DNA from: Paramecium pentaurelia
Taxonomy: Eukaryota; Ciliophora; Oligohymenophorea; Peniculida; Parameciidae
DNA: 64,000 nt
Direction: 5' to 3'
Assembly (NCBI GenBank): GCA_905183005.1
Contig: CAJJDO010000015.1
Coordinates: forward strand, 12,587 to 76,586
In this document: piece after piece, positions 34,301 through 45,576 of the stretch
Numbering within the stretch: the stretch's first letter is position 1
How the letters are laid out: each line of letters opens with the position of its first letter
Translations under genes and position numbers: made by a program
The notes under the pieces: model-generated
The model's database searches: none
Seen by the model: only the letters and a program-made list of their open reading frames with translations
What the model was told of the DNA's origin: nothing

Positions 34301-34979
34301 TCAAATATATTGTAAAAGTGACTCTTCTTACTCTTATAATTCTTTTAGTAATTATATTTTTTAATCTAAGAGTATTTTATTACTCTATTCATTTTCCATA
34401 TCTTTTATTTCCTTCTCTAATTTAGATATTCTTCTAATTAATTATTCATATCCTTAATTTTCATTATTAAAATATTATTCAACAGCATTATCTAATTTAG
34501 AAACAAAACTTGTTTTCTTTTCACTTTAAGTAAATCTAACATCATCCTTTCTTGGTTCTTTAAGTTTATGTATGACTTATTTTAATTTTTTAATTTATTC
34601 CTATTATTCACTTAATTATTATCTATCACTTAATTGTTAATCCATAATTCTACTTTAATCTATTAAAGATTAATGTAATTCTTAAGAAAGACTTTCTATT
34701 TAAGCATCTTTTTGTAAAATCTCTTCATCTTTCTTAAATAACTCTTCTTCTAATTAAGTAATTGTGATTTTTAATTTTTTCTCTAATGTTTCAAATATAT
34801 TATCTTTGTTTGATAATTCTTCCACTAATTTTTACAATTCATATTGACAACTTTTTAATTGACTATGCAAAATTTTGTTTTCTTCTTCTAATATAGCTGA
34901 CTTTTTTTGTAATGCTGCCATAGCATTAGCAAAACTAATTTTATCATATAAGTGTTACTTACGCTCTTGATTCGGACAT
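34301..34979 (-). CDS. Long coiled-coil protein
   Basis: 216 residues after one 28-nt intron placed six codons from the start (MSESRA|FANAMAALQKKSAILEEEN). Almost the whole protein is predicted coiled coil rich in Gln, Glu, Lys and Leu (ILHSQLKSCQYELQKLVEEL, IRRISKLEKEIKDMENEQ). A mid-protein break, RKDDVRFTQSEKKTSFVSKL, may be a linker. No named domain. Proteins of this type in ciliates are often basal-body or cortical, but nothing in the sequence proves it. Confidence 0.75.
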
Positions 34980-35180
34980 TATTGTTAAGTATTTTTATTT
35001 ATAAAATTTATTTAATGTAATAATTCTTGTGTTTTAGAAAAATTAAAGAATATAACAATTTCCACATTTCAGTGGTTAAAAATAATCCATTTTTTTTGTA
35101 ATAAATTATAATTATTGATAACTTTTTGTTTTTATTAATATTATATATAATTGGGTAATCCTAATTAATTTAAATTATGA

Positions 35181-35363
35181 ATGATTTTTAATAATTAGAA
35201 AAATGAAAAACCCTTAGAGTAAATAAATTAAACTTAATAACATGATTGGTTCAATAATAAAAACAATAAATATTTTGATGATATTATATAGGTTACTATT
35301 AATAACCAATATAATATTGCTTCTTTTACTGATACTACAGACATTTAATTTGTAAATTTATGA
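35181..35363 (+). CDS. Possible small protein
   Basis: A 60-codon frame (MIFNNQKNEKPLEQINQ... ending TDTTDIQFVNL) with polar, protein-like composition. No intron, no homology recognised. Overlapping frames here are hydrophobic and look random. Could be chance in TGA-poor DNA. Confidence 0.3.
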
Positions 35364-36311
35364 TGCAACTATTAAAATCATCAGTTTAGAATGAATAAAG
35401 CAAATCAAGAAAGCTTTATTTTTTTTTCGTAAACAAATATAGAAACCATTAACAGTTTTAGAGATATCTCTTCTAAACTGCATATTTACAATTGATTATT
35501 AAATATGATTCTTTTAAAAGAGACATTTGAGAAATAATAAAGCAAATTTATAGAATATCATAAATATATCAAAGTTATATAAACTAAATAATATGATTTC
35601 AATATAACAATGTTTTAGAATAAATTTTTTGTTGATCAAAAATATTATAATGAATGATGATAAATTAATTAATAATAATAATTTAAGTTTTCTTGTACTT
35701 TTTAATATCTTCTTTATTAGATTCCTCTTAAAGAAAAAAATAAAATACACCTTGGATTATAATTATTCTTTTTTTAAATTCCTGTCTTTAAGAGTTATAC
35801 TTTAGTAGTACTATTAAAGTTACTAAAATAAACATCAATTATTTCGTATAGGTTAATTAAGTTAAACTCAAAGGTTCTAGATATATTTATATCTCATCTA
35901 CCTCAATTATATATTATTTAAATTTCATTATTGACAAAAATACTAACAGATCTAATATTATTCATAAAGTAACAACTATAGTAAAATTCCAATTTGAAAT
36001 TTTCACTTTCATTTAAAAAAGGCTTTTTCTTAGAATAAATTAATATTACTAATCCTCACCATATTAGTTAATAACCTTAACAACAACAGTGGATATGATT
36101 GATATTATTTAGGATATAGTAAAAGAAATGATGAATTAAAAAGAATCTAACAGACTAAATCTTTATATTAAATTAATATAGGATATTGAATTAGTAAAAG
36201 AGGTTAAAATGAGTATGATACATTATAAATTTTCCTTAGATTATTTCTAACTAACAGTTGATAATATATATATTAATGAAGATTAATTCTGCCAGTTAAT
36301 AAAAATTAGCA
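35364..36311. other. AT-rich interval without supported gene
   Basis: A forward frame opening at 36094 (MIDIIQDIVKEMMNQKES) runs about 130 codons and overlaps the PP2C start in another frame. I do not support it. Nothing else seen. Confidence 0.5.
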
Positions 36312-37819
36312 ATGACTAGGCCATAGACTACTCCTTAAAAGGTAGGATAGTCACCTATAAAGAAGAATAAGTATGTAAATTAATTCATATAAAAGGTATT
36401 TGGTTTAATCAGGGGTTTCATCACTAGCTAAAACTGATAATAAAGTCTCAAAATCAACTGCATTATCACATGATTTAATTTCTTTAATGAAAAATGGAGG
36501 AAATGGTCATCATAATAGTCAGTAATTAGATAGAAAATAGAATTCTCGCAGCAAATGCATTCTTGATATAAATGATGCAAATTTAAAAAAAAATAGACCT
36601 AATTCAAGACAATAAATCCAAAATTTAGTTAAAAGTAAGAAACCTGATAGCAATCTTAAATATCATGAAGAACTAATTTAAAAGCAATTTCAGAAATTAT
36701 TGGATCTACAAAAACAACATCAATAAACACACAAATCACCACCTTAAATACATAGTAGAGCAATGAGTAATGGTGATTTGAAGCCTACAAGTGATATTGC
36801 CAATAAATTAATAGAATATATAAAGAAATAATCTGCTAAGAAAATAAAGGGTTATAGATCAATATCTAATCCAGATATAATTGTAACTGATAGAAGATTA
36901 ATATCAAAATATGCAGTGAAGTTAATTATCATTATAATAATTATAGAACTTAAGCTGGAATGTTGCATACAAAGTAAGAGAAAGTAAATTAAGATTCATA
37001 TGCAATTCATGAAGGAATAGGAAATATAGATAATTCATATTTAATATAAGTCTCAGATGGACATGGAGTAAATGGACATGAGGTTGCTTAATTTGTTTAA
37101 GAACGATTACCAATTATTATTGATTAGTTATTAAAATCTCATAAAATTGGCAAAAATGATTAAGATATGATGATATAAGTGATTTTGAGATAAGCATTTG
37201 AAAGAACAACAAAAGAATTATATACTTCAGGAATTGATATTACATTTAGTGGAGCTACAACTGTTTGTTTATTGATTATAGAACATATGGGATGGTGTGC
37301 AAATATTGGAGATTCAAGAGCAATTTTAGGAAGATAGAAAGATGGATTACATGTAGTTGAATTGTCTCATGATTAAAAACCAGATTTACCTAAAGAGGAA
37401 AAAAGAATTATATAAAATGGAGGAAGAGTTTAAGCATATTCAGATGAAGAAGGAAATCCTATTGGTCCAGCTAGAGTTTGGTTATTAGATGAAAATATTC
37501 CAGGATTGGCAATGTCTCGAAGTTTTGGAGATTATGTAGCTGCATAAGTAGGCGTAATCTCAATTCCAGAAATAATTAAACATACATTTTAAAATGACAA
37601 ATTCTTAATCATGGCATCAGATGGAATTTGGGAGTATTATATTATTTATATTCAAGGTTTCTCGATAATAAATGGATTGTTGAAGTTGTCTATGGATACT
37701 ATTTGAAAAATGATGCTGAAGGAGCTGTTGAAAGATTGGTTAAAGAAGCCACAGAAGCATGGTAAAAAGAAGATGAAGTTATAGATGATATCACTTGTAT
37801 TGTTGCATTTTTGAATTGA
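36312..37819 (+). CDS. PP2C-family Ser/Thr protein phosphatase
   Basis: 477 residues after three introns (25, 26 and 23 nt). The first about 200 residues are a Lys/Asn/Gln-rich, likely disordered extension. The PP2C domain follows: KYAVKTQAGMLH, VSDGHGVNGHEVAQFV (metal-binding Asp-Gly), SGATTVCLLII, ANIGDSRAILG, LSHDQKPDLPKEEKRI, GLAMSRSFGDYVAAQVGV, ASDGIWEFLDN and a final DDITCIVAFLN. In the last motif the usual Asn of DN is Asp. The third intron splits the Glu codon of the WEFLDN motif and must be removed to keep the frame. PP2C enzymes are Mn/Mg-dependent phosphatases. Target unknown; the long N-terminal extension may localise it. Confidence 0.93.
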
Positions 37820-37890
37820 TTAATCATAAATATCTTAAGAATATATATTTCCACTTTTTAATACTTAATTTTAATAATTATATTATTTTA

Positions 37891-38728
37891 ATGTCAGACA
37901 AACCAAATATCCCTGCACCTAATTCATTGGTCAAATATGCAAGTGCCACTTTGGTTTCTACATCTGGAAAGCCTATTAAAGATAAAAAGAAAGGAAGAGA
38001 TGCTGCTCCATAGTCAATTACTAATGCATAAACAGAGGATATATTGAATTCAATTCTTCCTCCAAGAGTATTTATTTTATGAACTAAATTAGGAATACAC
38101 AATGGAAAAATAATAATTATGGATTTAATGTGTTTCATCCACTCCAGCCAAAAGAGTAAATCGATTTTATATTCAAAATAGGAAGATGTTATTCTTCTTT
38201 AAGAAAATTTAGATAAAAAATTATAATAGAGATAAGCCAGAGAAACTGGTATATGCCCTATTCGAGAGGAATTATATGCATAATGTTTTGATGAACTTAT
38301 AAGACAAGTATTATATGTAAGTTACAATTAGATTACAATTAATTGTGCTGAAAGAGGTTTATTATTAGTTCGAGTCAGAGATGAAATTAGACAAACAATA
38401 TAAGCTTATTAAACTTTGTATGAAAGTTCTATTGCTTTTGGAATGAGGAAAGCTTTATAAGCAGAGCAAAGAAAAGTAAAAATATTAATAAAATGATTAG
38501 ACTGATTATAATAATAAAATAAAGTAATTAGAAACTGAATGTCAAGATTTATCAAAATAGGTTGAAAAAATAGAGAGTACTATTGAAGATATGCAAAGAT
38601 AAGATTAAGAATAATAAGAACATGAAGAAGCTAAACATAGAGATTAAGTCAATTTCTTAAAAAATGCAAATAAAGTATACAAAGAAGAATTAGAAAAATT
38701 CCTTACAGGAGCTAATGTTAAAAAATGA
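37891..38728 (+). CDS. DNALI1: Axonemal inner-arm dynein light chain p28 (DNALI1)
   Basis: 245 residues after four introns (25, 26, 24 and 25 nt). Family segments: NSLVKYASATLVSTSGKP at the N-terminus, ILNSILPPREY spanning the first intron, ETGICPIREELYAQCFDELI, QITINCAERGLLLVRVRDEI, IAFGMRKALQAEQRK, and a coiled-coil tail. p28 binds single-headed inner-arm dyneins in cilia. Every intron lies between well-conserved blocks, so the model is firm. The 3' three quarters recur at 39121-39836 beyond a gap. Confidence 0.95.
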
Positions 38729-38734
38729 TTAATC
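38014..38734 (+). repeat. First copy of an about 720-bp direct repeat in the p28 gene
   Basis: From within exon 1 (TCA ATT ACT) to just past the stop codon, the sequence recurs at 39121 onward at an offset of 1107, changing to 1108 after a one-base indel in intron 2. Confidence 0.9.
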
Positions 38735-39119
38735 TAATATTAAATAATCAATTTTATATTTTTTATTTTAAGTGATTTTCTTTAATGATAAACAATAAAA
38801 TTATAATACATTAAAGTAATTAATATTAAATTAAAAAATAAGATTATATATAGTGATCAAAAAAAATCAATTATTGAAACTTTTAAATTATTTCACTTTT
38901 TTTTCTCACAAGAAAACAAGATTAACAATCTTAGTTTATATAATTAATTAAATTGTTTTAGTATCATTATATGGGTTGCTATTAAATATTGGTTATAAAC
39001 TGAAAAAATTTAATTATTTATGTATGATATATTTAACAGATTATATTTAATTTGCAAATTGATATAAATTATTAACGTTATCACATTAATATTAAGTTCA
39101 ACAGCGGGAATGATAGACT
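38729..39119. other. Intergenic between p28 and its second copy
   Basis: AT-rich, nothing recognised. Ends at the N. Confidence 0.6.
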
Positions 39120-39120
39120 N
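39120..39120. other. Single-N assembly gap
   Basis: One N directly before a mid-gene copy of p28, the same arrangement as at 18632. Confidence 0.97.
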
Positions 39121-39836
39121 TCAATTACTAATGCATAAACAGAGGATATATTGAATTCAATTCTTCCTCCAAGAGTATTTATTTTATGAACTAAATTAGG
39201 AATACACAATGGAAAAATAATAATTATGGATTCAATGTGTTTCATCCACTCCAGCCAAAAGAGTAAATTGATTTTATATTCAAAAATAGGAAGATGTTAT
39301 TCTTCTTTAAGAAAATTTAGATAAAAAATTATAATAGAGATAAGCCAGAGAAACTGGTATATGCCCTATTCGAGAGGAATTATATGCATAATGTTTTGAT
39401 GAACTTATAAGACAAGTATTATATGTAAGTTACAATTAGATTACAATTAATTGTGCTGAAAGGGGTTTATTATTAGTTCGAGTCAGAGATGAAATTAGAC
39501 AAACAATATAAGCTTATTAAACTTTGTATGAAAGTTCTATTGCTTTTGGAATGAGGAAAGCTTTATAAGCAGAACAAAGAAAAGTAAAAATATTAATAAA
39601 ATGATTAGACTGATTATAATAATAAAATAAAGTAATTAGAAACTGAATGTCAAGATTTATCAAAATAGGTTGAAAAAATAGAGAGTACTATTGAAGATAT
39701 GCAAAGATAAGATTAAGAATAATAAGAACATGAAGAAGCTAAACATAAAGATTAAGTCAATTTCTTAAAAAATGCAAATAAAGTATACAAAGAAGAATTA
39801 GAGAAATTCCTTACAGGAGCTAATGTTAAAAAATGA
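39121..39836 (+). CDS. DNALI1: Second p28 dynein light chain copy, 5' truncated by the gap
   Basis: Begins in frame at TCA ATT ACT and keeps all four introns. Differences from copy one are few and of the kind left by selection: TAA versus CAA (both Gln), AGA versus AGG, GAG versus GAA (twice), one Arg-to-Lys near the end, and in intron 2 one substitution plus an extra A (27 versus 26 nt). The 3' flanks diverge a few bases after the stop. This is a genuine second gene or allele, not a repeated read. The start codon and the first about 40 codons are missing at the N. Confidence 0.88.
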
Positions 39837-39842
39837 TTAATA
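39121..39842 (+). repeat. Second copy of the p28 direct repeat
   Basis: Starts at the N and stops being similar shortly after the TGA. About seven substitutions and one indel were noted against copy one. Confidence 0.9.
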
Positions 39843-40374
39843 TAATATTACATTTGAAAAAAGTAAAAGTTTTTGTTTTAGATTATATAAATAAATTTAA
39901 TTAGACAACGCAATGAACAAGTTATTTCAGATAAAAAAATAATACTATATATATCTGAATTTTATTTTTGTTGCTTTTTTTGATTGAGTCTAAAAAGTTG
40001 AATAAAATGATATTATAATTCAATTAAAGTAATTATTATAAAGTTAAATATCCTATAATTATCTGAAGAAAATAAAGTAATTATTAATGATTTGAAATGT
40101 TCTATAAGTTCTATAGAAGCAAATAAAATTATTGAGATATAACTAATAATAATGATTGAATTAATATTGAAGAATTATTAAGATTACCATATTTAAATTA
40201 CAAATATTCAACAATGGTAACATTCTTCATTAAGATTATATGTTTAACCTTTCATTTTATTTCATCTATGTAGTTATGTTATTTGTTTTTATTTATCTAA
40301 TTTTATATTATATTTCGAACATTCTTTAAAGGTTATTTATTTGGTTCTTTTGATTAAAAATTAATATACATTTT
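39843..40374. other. Intergenic, nothing recognised
   Basis: AT-rich sequence without a supported gene. Confidence 0.55.
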
Positions 40375-41664
40375 ATGGACTCTTAATACGAGGAGGGAGA
40401 AATAATGACACAGAAAAGCGATAAATTAGAACGTGTAAATAGTGAATCCTCTTTACGTTCTCTTGTAAATAATTAAATAAACATTTAGAGTGATACAAAT
40501 GGTGATGAAAGGGTGCGTAAATCCTAATAAGAAGACCTAAGTTCTTTTTCTTATGTTTGTGCCATCTTTAATTTCTTAGGCCATTGTACACAAGTTGGTT
40601 GCAAGTATTTCAATTCATATTCTTTTAAGGAAAAGGCATATCTTATTATAAGATGGATTAGATCAATTCATTACTGAGAATATGCATTTGTTAAATTAAT
40701 TGATCAGTAATGGAGAAAAGATTAGAGTTCCATATGAAAAGGTTCTAAATTAAGAAAATCACAATAAAAAACACTAGATAATCAAACCTAAAGTTATGAC
40801 ACATTACAATTAAGAACTCTGTGAAAAATATAAAGGAGCCTTAACTCATAAATTAATAAAAGATATTGATAAAATGTAAGATAAACTCAAAACCATTTGC
40901 TATCTCAAGAAATGGGTGAGACACAATTTCGTAGATGCAAGAGATTTTAGTGAATTGTATTATTCACTAAATTCTTCATAATAAATACATTTTATGAACT
41001 TTTTTAAAGTTCTTGAGTTATAACCACCCTCATTTCAATGATCATTATACATATTAAATTTGTTTCTGTGTATATGTACAATAATTATCCTATCATTAAT
41101 TTAGTATATGCAAATCAAACAATGGAACTTTCGATTTAATTTTCTAAATAACCAAATTTTACATATTCAATCTCAATCAAAAGAAGAGTAGAAATAATCT
41201 TAATAGAATTTCATAATACCTATCTTTGACTTATTGATTGTACCAAAACATTATAAATTTATATTACTTATTTTATTATATACATTCTCAACTCTTAAGG
41301 AAATATGAAATATAGAATAAATTCTTATCTGTTATATTATGGTATAACTAATTACAATACTTCTTATTTAATTGTTCTTAAGAATCTCAATAATGAAAAA
41401 GAATAAACATCAAAATAAAACTAAAAATTTTGATTATTTATAAAAGCTACAGTATTTTTGTTCCCTTAAGAATGTTTAGACACTTATAACATATTAATTT
41501 TCAATTTAGTAAGATATTTTGAATTCTTAAATTTTTTTAATATATCTTCATGATATATTGAATGAAAAATTGAGGAATATATCTTCATTTATGTTAATTT
41601 TCTAATATATTATCACTATAATAGGAAAGTATGGGTGTTTAGATGAATTGTTGTGATTGGTATT
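40375..41664 (+). pseudogene. Probable decayed membrane-protein gene
   Basis: From the ATG, with one 25-nt intron, a frame of 213 codons runs to a TGA at 41039-41041. The segment is Ser/Gln-rich, then has a hydrophilic conserved-looking part (CEKYKGALTHKLIKDIDKMQ, LKKWVRHNFVDARDFSELYY). Past that TGA the same frame continues for about 200 codons with membrane-helix character (YILNLFLCICTIIILSLIQ, FILLILLYTFSTLKEI), broken by a second TGA and then by three close TGAs near 41650. Trp would fit at several of them. Two readings are possible: a short gene ending at 41041, or a longer membrane protein that has acquired stops. I favour the latter. Family unknown. Confidence 0.42.
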
Positions 41665-42343
41665 ATGAAATAGTTTAGAACTCTTATTAATATGATTAAA
41701 AGAGATTATTTGTCATTTCATTAAGTGTTTGAATAAAGAGTATAGTTTAAAAGTCATCAAAGAAGAATTGCTTAAGTAAGAGGTTCAAGCTATAATGACT
41801 CAGATTATTCAAAGTTAATTGATTAGATAACAGGATTTTAACAACGGATGAGATAAAGAAATCATTAAATTTAAGAATAACAAAGATAAGCAAAAAATGA
41901 CTTAATGTCATAAAGGATAAGATCTATTCAGAAAACTGAACCAAAATTACAATTAAATGACCTAAAAATATTTAGTTCTAGGAAGTAGTTTTAGATGCAA
42001 TTCGATCGGGAAGTATCAAAATAAAATAGTCGATTAAGAGAGCGAATAAAGTCAATGTATGTAATTAGGAAGTATATAAAGTGAGTCCCAAATAAATAGA
42101 AAATCTTTGAATTAAGATTTTGAGAAACATTAAATTACTTTAGAGAGAATGTAGAAGTTTAAAAGGAAAAATAATAGATGTGTGTTAAAGTCGTTAGAGA
42201 GAATAGAAAATTGTGAATCATAATAGCAAAATAAACATCTTAAATGCTATACTCAAACAATAAAAACTGAGCCTGATCAAGAACCTAGTGCTTGGAGATC
42301 CAACACTAATAAAGTACTGAGTTTTATAAACCTAATTGATTGA
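41665..42343 (+). CDS. Basic coiled-coil protein or C-terminal remnant of the upstream gene
   Basis: 217 residues after one 25-nt intron. Strongly basic and helical (QVFEQRVQFKSHQRRIAQVR, RLRERIKSI, QITLERMQKFKRKNN), ending EPSAWRSNTNKVLSFINLID. No domain recognised. It is in a different frame from the membrane-like stretch before it. It could be the cytosolic tail of that decayed gene or a separate gene starting at this ATG; a competing frame is also open over part of it. Confidence 0.42.
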
Positions 42344-42790
42344 TTATCATTTATAAGACAATCAAATATATATATATTTATAGATAATTTTTATTTTATT
42401 TATTAAAATTTAATTAATATATTATGAATATTTGATACTTTTGGATCTAATCTTAAAATTTATTCAAGAATCGATTCTAAGAGAGACAAAAAGTTTCAAT
42501 GGATTAATTAATGTATGTGGATAATTAGATCAAGTAAATGTAAAAGTTGAAGTACAAATTAATATAAATATTACTATTTAATTATCATATATATGATTGC
42601 ATATTATCACAAAATAATACTAAAGATTTGTCATTATCTACTTATCAAAAACTATATCTAACAAGATAAACTTAATTAAACTGCTTAAATACTTTAGCGG
42701 TTTCTCTAAAGATTAGATTTCAAAAAAACATTCTAAGTATTAAATATTAAATTTAATACAAATATTGATACTATTATTTAATATTATAAT
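42344..42790. other. Convergent intergenic spacer
   Basis: AT-rich, nothing recognised. Confidence 0.55.
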
Positions 42791-44192
42791 TCACTCGAAA
42801 AGCCTTTCTAAAAATGTCTTATCCTTATCTGGTTTAGCTTCTTTTTATGGTTATTATGGTTAAGTTGGAATCTGAATATTTATTATTAATTTACTTGCTA
42901 AGGTGGAGCTGTTTAAGCTAATTAACCAGGTTAAATTGGTGGTAAAGTCTTTCTATAAAGTGAATTTCCTTAAACTGGCAACCTTTGATAGTCTTTATAA
43001 ATAGAAGATGGCAAACCAGTTGTTTGAGCTAATTATTATGGTAGAACTGTAGTAGTGGCCAAAGGAATTGAAGTTTAAGGTTAGATAATAGTTGTTGGAG
43101 GTTTATTCAATGTTCTAGTCTATGGAATAACACTAGTTGTCTATGGTAAAACGTTGGTTGTCTATATTGTTTATGGGACTACACTTGTAGTTTGTATTGT
43201 TTATGGAATGGACGATAATTAAGTTGTTACAACTTAAGGCTGTTATTGAACATATGTAGAGGTGAATTGAGTTTATGGCATTATTGTATTTTATACAACA
43301 GGTGATGCTGTCATCGTTGTAGTAATTGGAGGTTAAACAAAAGTACTTGTAATTTGTTATTAAATTGGAGGTTGTGGTGGCATCACTGTAGTTGTTTAAA
43401 TTTAAGGAGCTTAATATGTTGTAATTTAGGGCTACTATGTTATTGTCATATATTGCTATGGTTATTAAGTCTAATATTGTATTATTGAATTCTTACAACA
43501 ATCTGTTATTGAACTCTTTAAGTTTGAATTGTTTATGATTATGCAAGAGTTTATGGTTGTAAAGCTGGTTAAGCCTTTAATTTATTATTGATATTCTTAC
43601 AGGCAAAATATTTTATTTTTACACTGTGTAATATTCCGTTCTCTCTTATATTCTCTCAACTGGAACATATTCTAATTATTTTGAATTAGTTATTACCAAT
43701 TTACTTCTCTTAAATTACTTAAGGAATATATTCAACTTCATATTAAACTGCATAATAATCAGTGATTTATCGTGTTATTGGCACTTAAACTTGTCTTCTC
43801 ACTTCCTCATATTCAGTAACTACTCTTTCATAAGGTATATATTCAATTCTAGATTCTCCTTTTATTGCTTATTCAGTCAATAGTTATGAACTTAATTATA
43901 CTGGACCTGTCTAATAAGGAACTCCATTTTATCCTATGACCTAAGATTATGGCTATGGTTAAAATCCTTATTGCTATAAATGTGGGAGCTGTTGTGTTGT
44001 CAATCCGCTTATTGGTGCTCTTCCAAAATTTTAAGGTGGAACCATATATTAAGGTTAGCCTTGAGGTAAAACTTAAGTTGGTATTCCTTATTGAGGAATG
44101 AATTGATTCTAGTTTTGATCTTGGGGAAGATTTGATTAAGGTAAATTTGATTGAGGCTTTGATTTCTATCCTGGTTATGGGAGCTATGACAT
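42791..44192 (-). CDS. Alveolin-like cortical protein with Pro/Gln/Thr-rich tail
   Basis: 433 residues after four introns (25, 26, 26 and 23 nt). Three parts: a Pro/Gln/Asn-rich head (MSQLPQPGQKSKPQSNLPQ); a core at about residues 130-200 of repeating charged/Val/Tyr-Pro units (IEYIPYERVVTEYEEVRR, QYEVEYIPQVIQEKQIEYVP, VERIQERTEYYTVQ), typical of alveolin/epiplasmin repeats; and a long tail built of P-Q-T motifs (VVPQTIQTTNVLPQTTSVIP). Alveolins form the submembrane cytoskeleton of alveolates; in Paramecium this is the epiplasm and cortex. Read on the opposite strand the tail gives a spurious Gly/Tyr/Val-rich frame interrupted by TGA, so the reverse strand is the coding one. The short C-terminus is KTFLERLFE. 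Confidence 0.82.
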
Positions 44193-45576
44193 TTTTATTA
44201 ATATCTTATTCTCTAATTATATTGTTTTATATATAAATACTAATAAACTACAATTAAATTATTTCATCAATGAATATAGTTGATGCTTAATATGATTAAA
44301 TATCACATAATATTCATATCAATTAAGTCATTCTCCAATTTATCAAAATCTATCAATTAGAAACAATTTTTTTTATTTATATTAAACTCAACATTTATTT
44401 CTAATATTATACTTGTAGATAATTTATATCAGATAAGATCAAAGAATGATATAATTATTATAATTAATGAAAATTACTCAGTTATTTGAGTAACATCATT
44501 ATTTTAGAGTTAAAATGTAATTCAATTTATAATTAAAATGATTTACTGAAATTTTTTACTTAATTTACTATAATTGCTTAATAATTATCAATTAGATAGA
44601 GGTAATTGTAATGAAAATGAATTTTTATCAGGATATAATTAAATGAAATGAAATTGAAATATTTAAAGAATAAGGAATCTGATGTTATTTCAAATATCAA
44701 TTACATTTTTATAAGAATATGAAAAATTTAGTATTCATGTTTTTAGAATTCTTAAGTAATAAATAAACTTAGCTTTTTAGATTTATAAACTATTTTTTAT
44801 ATACTTTTAAAATGGTTAATATTAGGAATGTATGAATTTTGAAAATGAATTATTTTAAAGCCAAAAATTTATTACAATTTATTTAGATATAGATAATTGC
44901 ATTTGTTGTAATTAATAGTTTATCAATATTTAAATATTTGAAAATTCTGTTATAATTAATAAAATACTTTCTTACTCATTATTTATTTACTTTATATTTA
45001 GTATTTTAATAGAATCAAATAAAATTTATATTTACCTCTCTAATTTAAAAAATCTTTAACGCTCACTAATTCAATATATACAATTAGTTTAGAATATCTT
45101 TTGATCCTTTTAAAATTGAAGGCATTTGAAAATAAAACTTATTATCTAATAAGTTAGATTTATATTTTAAATAAGATTATGTAAAAAAAAGAAATCATTT
45201 CTATAAATAATGTAATTACTTAAGCTAGTCAAGGGATAGTGAGAATTGATTCTTTGCTAATTGATAATTTTAATTTATTAAAATTTTATAAATGAAGATA
45301 TATTAAATTCTTACTTAATTATTAAAATACTTTATAATTGAGATTATTTTGATTTTAGAGGATAGTGTTTTATCTTTACGAGTCAAGTTATGTAAATATT
45401 ATTAAATGAAGATATGTCTTAATCTTAATAGCAACAATTATATTTGTAATAATATATATCAAATCTGTTTGAGATAGGTGAAAATAAAGATAAAGTCTTG
45501 ATTCTTCATAAGAGCTGTAGGCTAATTATTTTTTATTTTAAAGAACTTTTTAGCACTTTTAAGAGGTATATAATAA
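44193..45576. other. 1.4-kb AT-rich interval without supported gene
   Basis: Lies upstream of both flanking divergent genes. No domain, no exon-intron pattern, only low-complexity sequence. Confidence 0.5.

Noticed and set aside
36094..36489. Forward frame of about 130 codons before the PP2C gene
   Set aside because: Overlaps the PP2C start in another frame, has no domain, and is plausible by chance where TGA is rare.
37878..38138. Reverse frame of 86 codons
   Set aside because: Lies opposite exons 1 and 2 of the p28 gene.
42815..43620. Gly/Tyr/Val-rich forward frame suggesting a glycine-rich repeat protein
   Set aside because: It is the antisense of the alveolin-like gene, broken by TGA, while the reverse frame is clean across four introns.
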